A stretch of DNA of 35,451 nt, from positions 1-35,451 of the forward strand of contig DKXQ01000041.1 in NCBI GenBank assembly GCA_002493085.1, read 5' to 3'. The position numbers and the translations under genes are program-made. Shown here one piece after another: positions 33,307 to 35,451 of this stretch (its first letter is position 1; each line of letters begins with the position of its first letter). This stretch comes from Lachnoclostridium sp. UBA7122. Its GTDB lineage: Bacteria > Bacillota > Clostridia > Lachnospirales > Lachnospiraceae. Under the pieces are notes generated by a model, which had not been told where the DNA came from, did no database searches, and saw nothing but the letters and a program-made list of their open reading frames with translations.

Positions 33307-34127
33307 ATTCCGCTGCCCTCCTCTCCTTTATCAAAGAATCTGTAAACCAGCATACTTATAACTATAATGCCCATAAGCGACAATGACAGGCCTGAGCCAA
33401 GATGTATGTCTGCATATCCTGAATTAAACGCCTGTTCAATTACATTGCCAATAAGATACACCTTGCCGCCTCCAAGCATGTCTGCAATTACAAATTCACT
33501 TATTGATGGCACAAATACCATTGTAATCCCACTGACTATGCCAGGAAGGCTAAGTGGCAGTATAATCCTTTTCAATATTACAAACCCAGTCGCACCCAGG
33601 TCCTTGGCAGCATTAATTATATCTTTGTCAATTTTAACAAGTGCATTATATATTGGCAGCAGCATAAACGGAAAATAATCATATGCAGTGCCTAAAATAA
33701 TTGCTGCTTTTGTATTCATTAGATATACAGGATTTAATCCAGCCAGGACAAGTGCATGGTTTAAAAATCCATTATTTAAAAGAATAAGACGCCATGCAAG
33801 TGTCCTTAACATAAAGTTCATCCACATAGGCAGGATAAAAACCATAACAATAAGGCTGTTCTTATTCTTTGAATATTTCCACAAAACCATTGCAAGCGGG
33901 AATGACAGCAAAAAACACACGGCTGTCACCACTAATGACATTTTAAAACTTAGCCAGAGTGGTTTTGAATTAACTGGGTCAAATATGGAAGCAACATTTT
34001 CCAAAGTAAACGTACCACCAGTATTAGTAAAAGCATTATACACAACCAGACACAGTGGTATAACTGTAAACAAAGCCATCCATATAATATATGGGCCTGC
34101 AAGCAGCCTTGAATTTAATTTTCCCAA
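33300..34127 (-). CDS. potB: Spermidine/putrescine ABC transporter permease
   Basis: The other permease subunit, about 275 residues with six hydrophobic spans and the EAA-type loop NAAKDLGATGFVILKRIILPLSLPGIVSGITMVF. The longest frame begins at a GTG at 34136, but that codon lies inside the AGGAGG-type ribosome binding site, so a TTG at 34127, eight bases after GGAGG, is the likelier start. The binding site overlaps the potA stop codon (TAGGAGG), so the two genes are coupled. Sequence is otherwise ordinary for the family. Confidence 0.92.
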   Translation of the reverse strand: MGKLNSRLLAGPYIIWMALFTVIPLCLVVYNAFTNTGGTFTLENVASIFDPVNSKPLWLSFKMSLVVTAVCFLLSFPLAMVLWKYSKNKNSLIVMVFILPMWMNFMLRTLAWRLILLNNGFLNHALVLAGLNPVYLMNTKAAIILGTAYDYFPFMLLPIYNALVKIDKDIINAAKDLGATGFVILKRIILPLSLPGIVSGITMVFVPSISEFVIADMLGGGKVYLIGNVIEQAFNSGYADIHLGSGLSLSLMGIIVISMLVYRFFDKGEEGSGIW

Positions 34128-34139
34128 CTTATGCACCTC

Positions 34140-35210
34140 CTATTCTTCTATAAAAATCTCTTCATCTTCAGATTCTGGTTTATTCATTATCTGTATGTTA
34201 AATGGGTCAATCCATATGCCTGCTTCTTTTCCAGGCTCTACAAGCACAGTGCTATGTACAAGCCAGTCAAATCCACATGCCTCAACTTCCATTTCATAGT
34301 GGACACCTTTAAAAATAGCCGAAGATACCCTTCCTTTTATTATTCCCTTTTCAGGCTCTACAAGTACAATGTCCTCCGGGCGCACCACTACATCAACAGG
34401 TTTGTTGATGCCAAATCCCTCATCAACACACCGGAACTTTGTGCCAAATATCTCAACAAGGCGGTCTTCTATCATAATGCCATGCATAATATTGCTGTCA
34501 CCTATAAAATCAGCTACAAATGCATTCTGCGGCTCATTATATATATCCTCTGGTGTGCCAATCTGCTGGATATAGCCTTTATTCATTACTACAATCGTGT
34601 CCGACATTGTAAGGGCTTCCTCCTGGTCATGTGTCACATATATAAACGTAATTCCAAGCTCATTCTTAAGACGTATAAGCTCATACTGCATATCCTGCCT
34701 GAGTTTTAAGTCCAGTGCGCCAAGCGGTTCATCAAGCAGCAGTACACGCGGTTCATTTACAATAGCTCTTGCAATCGCAATCCTCTGCTGCTGCCCGCCA
34801 CTCAGTGAATCAGGCATCCTTTTTTCATATCCGTCAAGATTGACAAGTTTTAAAGCATATTTAACTTTATCTTTTATATAACTCTTAGGTTTATTCTTTA
34901 TCTTTAGCCCAAAGGCAATATTTTCTTCTATATTCATATGCGTAAAAAGTGCATACTTCTGGAATACAGTATTAAATGGTCTTTTATTTGGCGGAAGGTC
35001 AGTAATATCAGCACCTTCAAATATTACCTTTCCGCTGTCAGGCGTTTCAAACCCGCCTATAATCCTTAATGTAGTAGTCTTTCCACAGCCGCTTGGCCCA
35101 AGGAGTGTCAGGAACCTGTTTTCATTCATAAACAAATCCATTTCATCCAGAATAGTCTTATCCCCAAACGACTTAGTAATTCCCACAAGTTCAATTAATT
35201 TTTTCGCCAT
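34140..35210 (-). CDS. potA: Spermidine/putrescine ABC transporter ATPase
   Basis: The energising subunit, 356 residues. Walker A GPSGCGKTT, the Q-loop region FQKYALFTHMNIEENIAFGL, signature LSGGQQQRIAIARAI, Walker B VLLLDEPLGALD and the switch VTHDQEEALTMSD are all present. A C-terminal TOBE-like domain of about 100 residues follows. GGAGGG seven bases upstream supports the ATG. It is the first gene of the potABCD operon, behind a near-consensus promoter and an 11-bp inverted repeat. Confidence 0.95.
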   Translation of the reverse strand: MAKKLIELVGITKSFGDKTILDEMDLFMNENRFLTLLGPSGCGKTTTLRIIGGFETPDSGKVIFEGADITDLPPNKRPFNTVFQKYALFTHMNIEENIAFGLKIKNKPKSYIKDKVKYALKLVNLDGYEKRMPDSLSGGQQQRIAIARAIVNEPRVLLLDEPLGALDLKLRQDMQYELIRLKNELGITFIYVTHDQEEALTMSDTIVVMNKGYIQQIGTPEDIYNEPQNAFVADFIGDSNIMHGIMIEDRLVEIFGTKFRCVDEGFGINKPVDVVVRPEDIVLVEPEKGIIKGRVSSAIFKGVHYEMEVEACGFDWLVHSTVLVEPGKEAGIWIDPFNIQIMNKPESEDEEIFIEE

Positions 35211-35256
35211 AGCCAGCCCTCCATCTGCACATGTAAAAAAATGTTGTAAAGTAATT

Positions 35257-35284
35257 ATTATACAATATGTACAGTTAATGTCAA
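35257..35284 (-). promoter_or_regulatory. Promoter of the potABCD operon
   Basis: On the minus strand a perfect -35 TTGACA (35279-35284) and perfect -10 TATAAT (35257-35262) are 16 bases apart. About 46 bases separate the -10 box from the potA start. Confidence 0.75.
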
Positions 35285-35286
35285 TA

Positions 35287-35326
35287 TTTGTTACTATTCA
35301 TGGTCTATACCGTTCATAGTAACAAA
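35287..35326. promoter_or_regulatory. 11-bp inverted repeat abutting the potA promoter, candidate operator
   Basis: TTTGTTACTAT (35287-35297) and ATAGTAACAAA (35316-35326) are perfect inverted copies around an 18-base centre that contains GGT/ACC. It begins two bases upstream of the -35 box. It could bind a repressor or activator, or form a hairpin at the end of a transcript from outside the window. Confidence 0.55.
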
Positions 35327-35344
35327 CAGCGCTTTACAGCGCTG
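35327..35344 (-). terminator. Possible terminator of a gene beyond the right edge
   Basis: Seven-base arms CAGCGCT (35327-35333) and AGCGCTG (35338-35344) enclose a four-base loop. On the minus strand the stem is followed by TTTGTT, so it may end a transcript entering from the right. The T-tract is short. Confidence 0.4.
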
Positions 35345-35451
35345 AAATGCACACATTTTGCAAGAAAACATACAAATATGGCTCTGGCGGTTTCAAAATT
35401 TTTACAGCCGGCAGCCGCTTCCGCTTAGATGAAGCACGCAGTGGTGCATAA
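35345..35451. other. Gene-free right edge
   Basis: No gene is visible in this last stretch. A plus-strand frame of only 16 codons starting at 35376 has no ribosome binding site and is not called. The gene presumably ended by the 35327-35344 hairpin would lie beyond the window. Confidence 0.35.

Noticed and set aside
35376..35426. Short plus-strand frame (MALAVSKF...) at the right edge
   Set aside because: Only 16 codons, no ribosome binding site, no neighbour supporting it.
7993..35451. A 14-base match, TTATGCACCACTGC at 7993-8006 and its reverse complement at 35438-35451
   Set aside because: Several 14-base matches are expected by chance in a 35-kb AT-rich window. The second copy touches the window end, so its full extent cannot be judged.

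Overview
The window looks like chromosome of an AT-rich, strictly anaerobic, Gram-positive-type Clostridia, most likely a member of the Lachnospiraceae. This rests on the gene content: an [FeFe]-hydrogenase maturase (HydF), a reduced two-protein SUF-like Fe-S system, a Bacillus-type PurF carrying Fe-S cysteines, a DUF3881-like protein, a high-cysteine 'chorion class HCB'-like small protein, DegV, a CgeB-like glycosyltransferase and strong GGAGG-type ribosome binding sites. I see 35 protein-coding genes, 33 on the minus strand. Only the DUF3881-like gene (18153-19034) and the high-cysteine gene (28490-28696) lie on the plus strand. No rRNA, tRNA, CRISPR array, complete insertion sequence or prophage is visible, and no gene-free stretch exceeds 300 bases.

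Layout, listed left to right (most transcription runs right to left). (1) 98-2789: a small membrane protein, an orphan receiver-Hpt phosphorelay protein and GalM. (2) 2850-7571: an envelope-lipid operon in the order PAP2-type phosphatase, flippase-like membrane protein, PssA, Psd, and a fold-type-I PLP decarboxylase of the Orn/Lys/Arg family coupled to psd. (3) 7682-8535: a small membrane protein and a RelE/ParE-type toxin-antitoxin pair bracketed by a 12-bp inverted repeat. (4) 8638-17965: a tight nine-gene run, sufC-sufB-degV-proA-cgeB-like-hydF-flippase-like-yigZ-rarA, with a good promoter in front of sufC. (5) 18153-21448: a DUF3881-like gene convergent with a class A penicillin-binding protein. 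(6) 21567-27018: the purine operon purF-purB-(HD-GYP)-purA. (7) 27090-29013: a GH3 lipoprotein, the divergent high-cysteine gene and a small unknown gene. (8) 29091-31267: trpS-aroC behind a structured leader. (9) 31427-35210: the complete polyamine transporter potABCD, with an 11-bp inverted repeat abutting the promoter.

Functional themes. PssA and Psd together make phosphatidylethanolamine, and the neighbouring PAP2 and flippase-like genes fit lipid recycling or translocation. The suf/hydF run joins Fe-S assembly to hydrogenase maturation. PurF, PurB and PurA cover the first step of IMP synthesis, the lyase steps and the AMP branch; an HD-GYP-like protein with a substituted metal-ligand histidine is embedded among them. 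PotABCD imports spermidine/putrescine.

Several starts were moved from the longest reading frame on the basis of Shine-Dalgarno spacing. psd, sufB, potB (TTG) and potD (GTG) appear to use non-ATG starts. The most unusual items are the Cys-rich duplicated small protein with a sigma-K-like promoter, the trpS leader with two perfect stem-loops, the degenerate HD-GYP protein in the purine operon, the decarboxylase coupled to Psd, and the flanked toxin-antitoxin cassette. All assignments come from reading motifs by eye; no database search was run.
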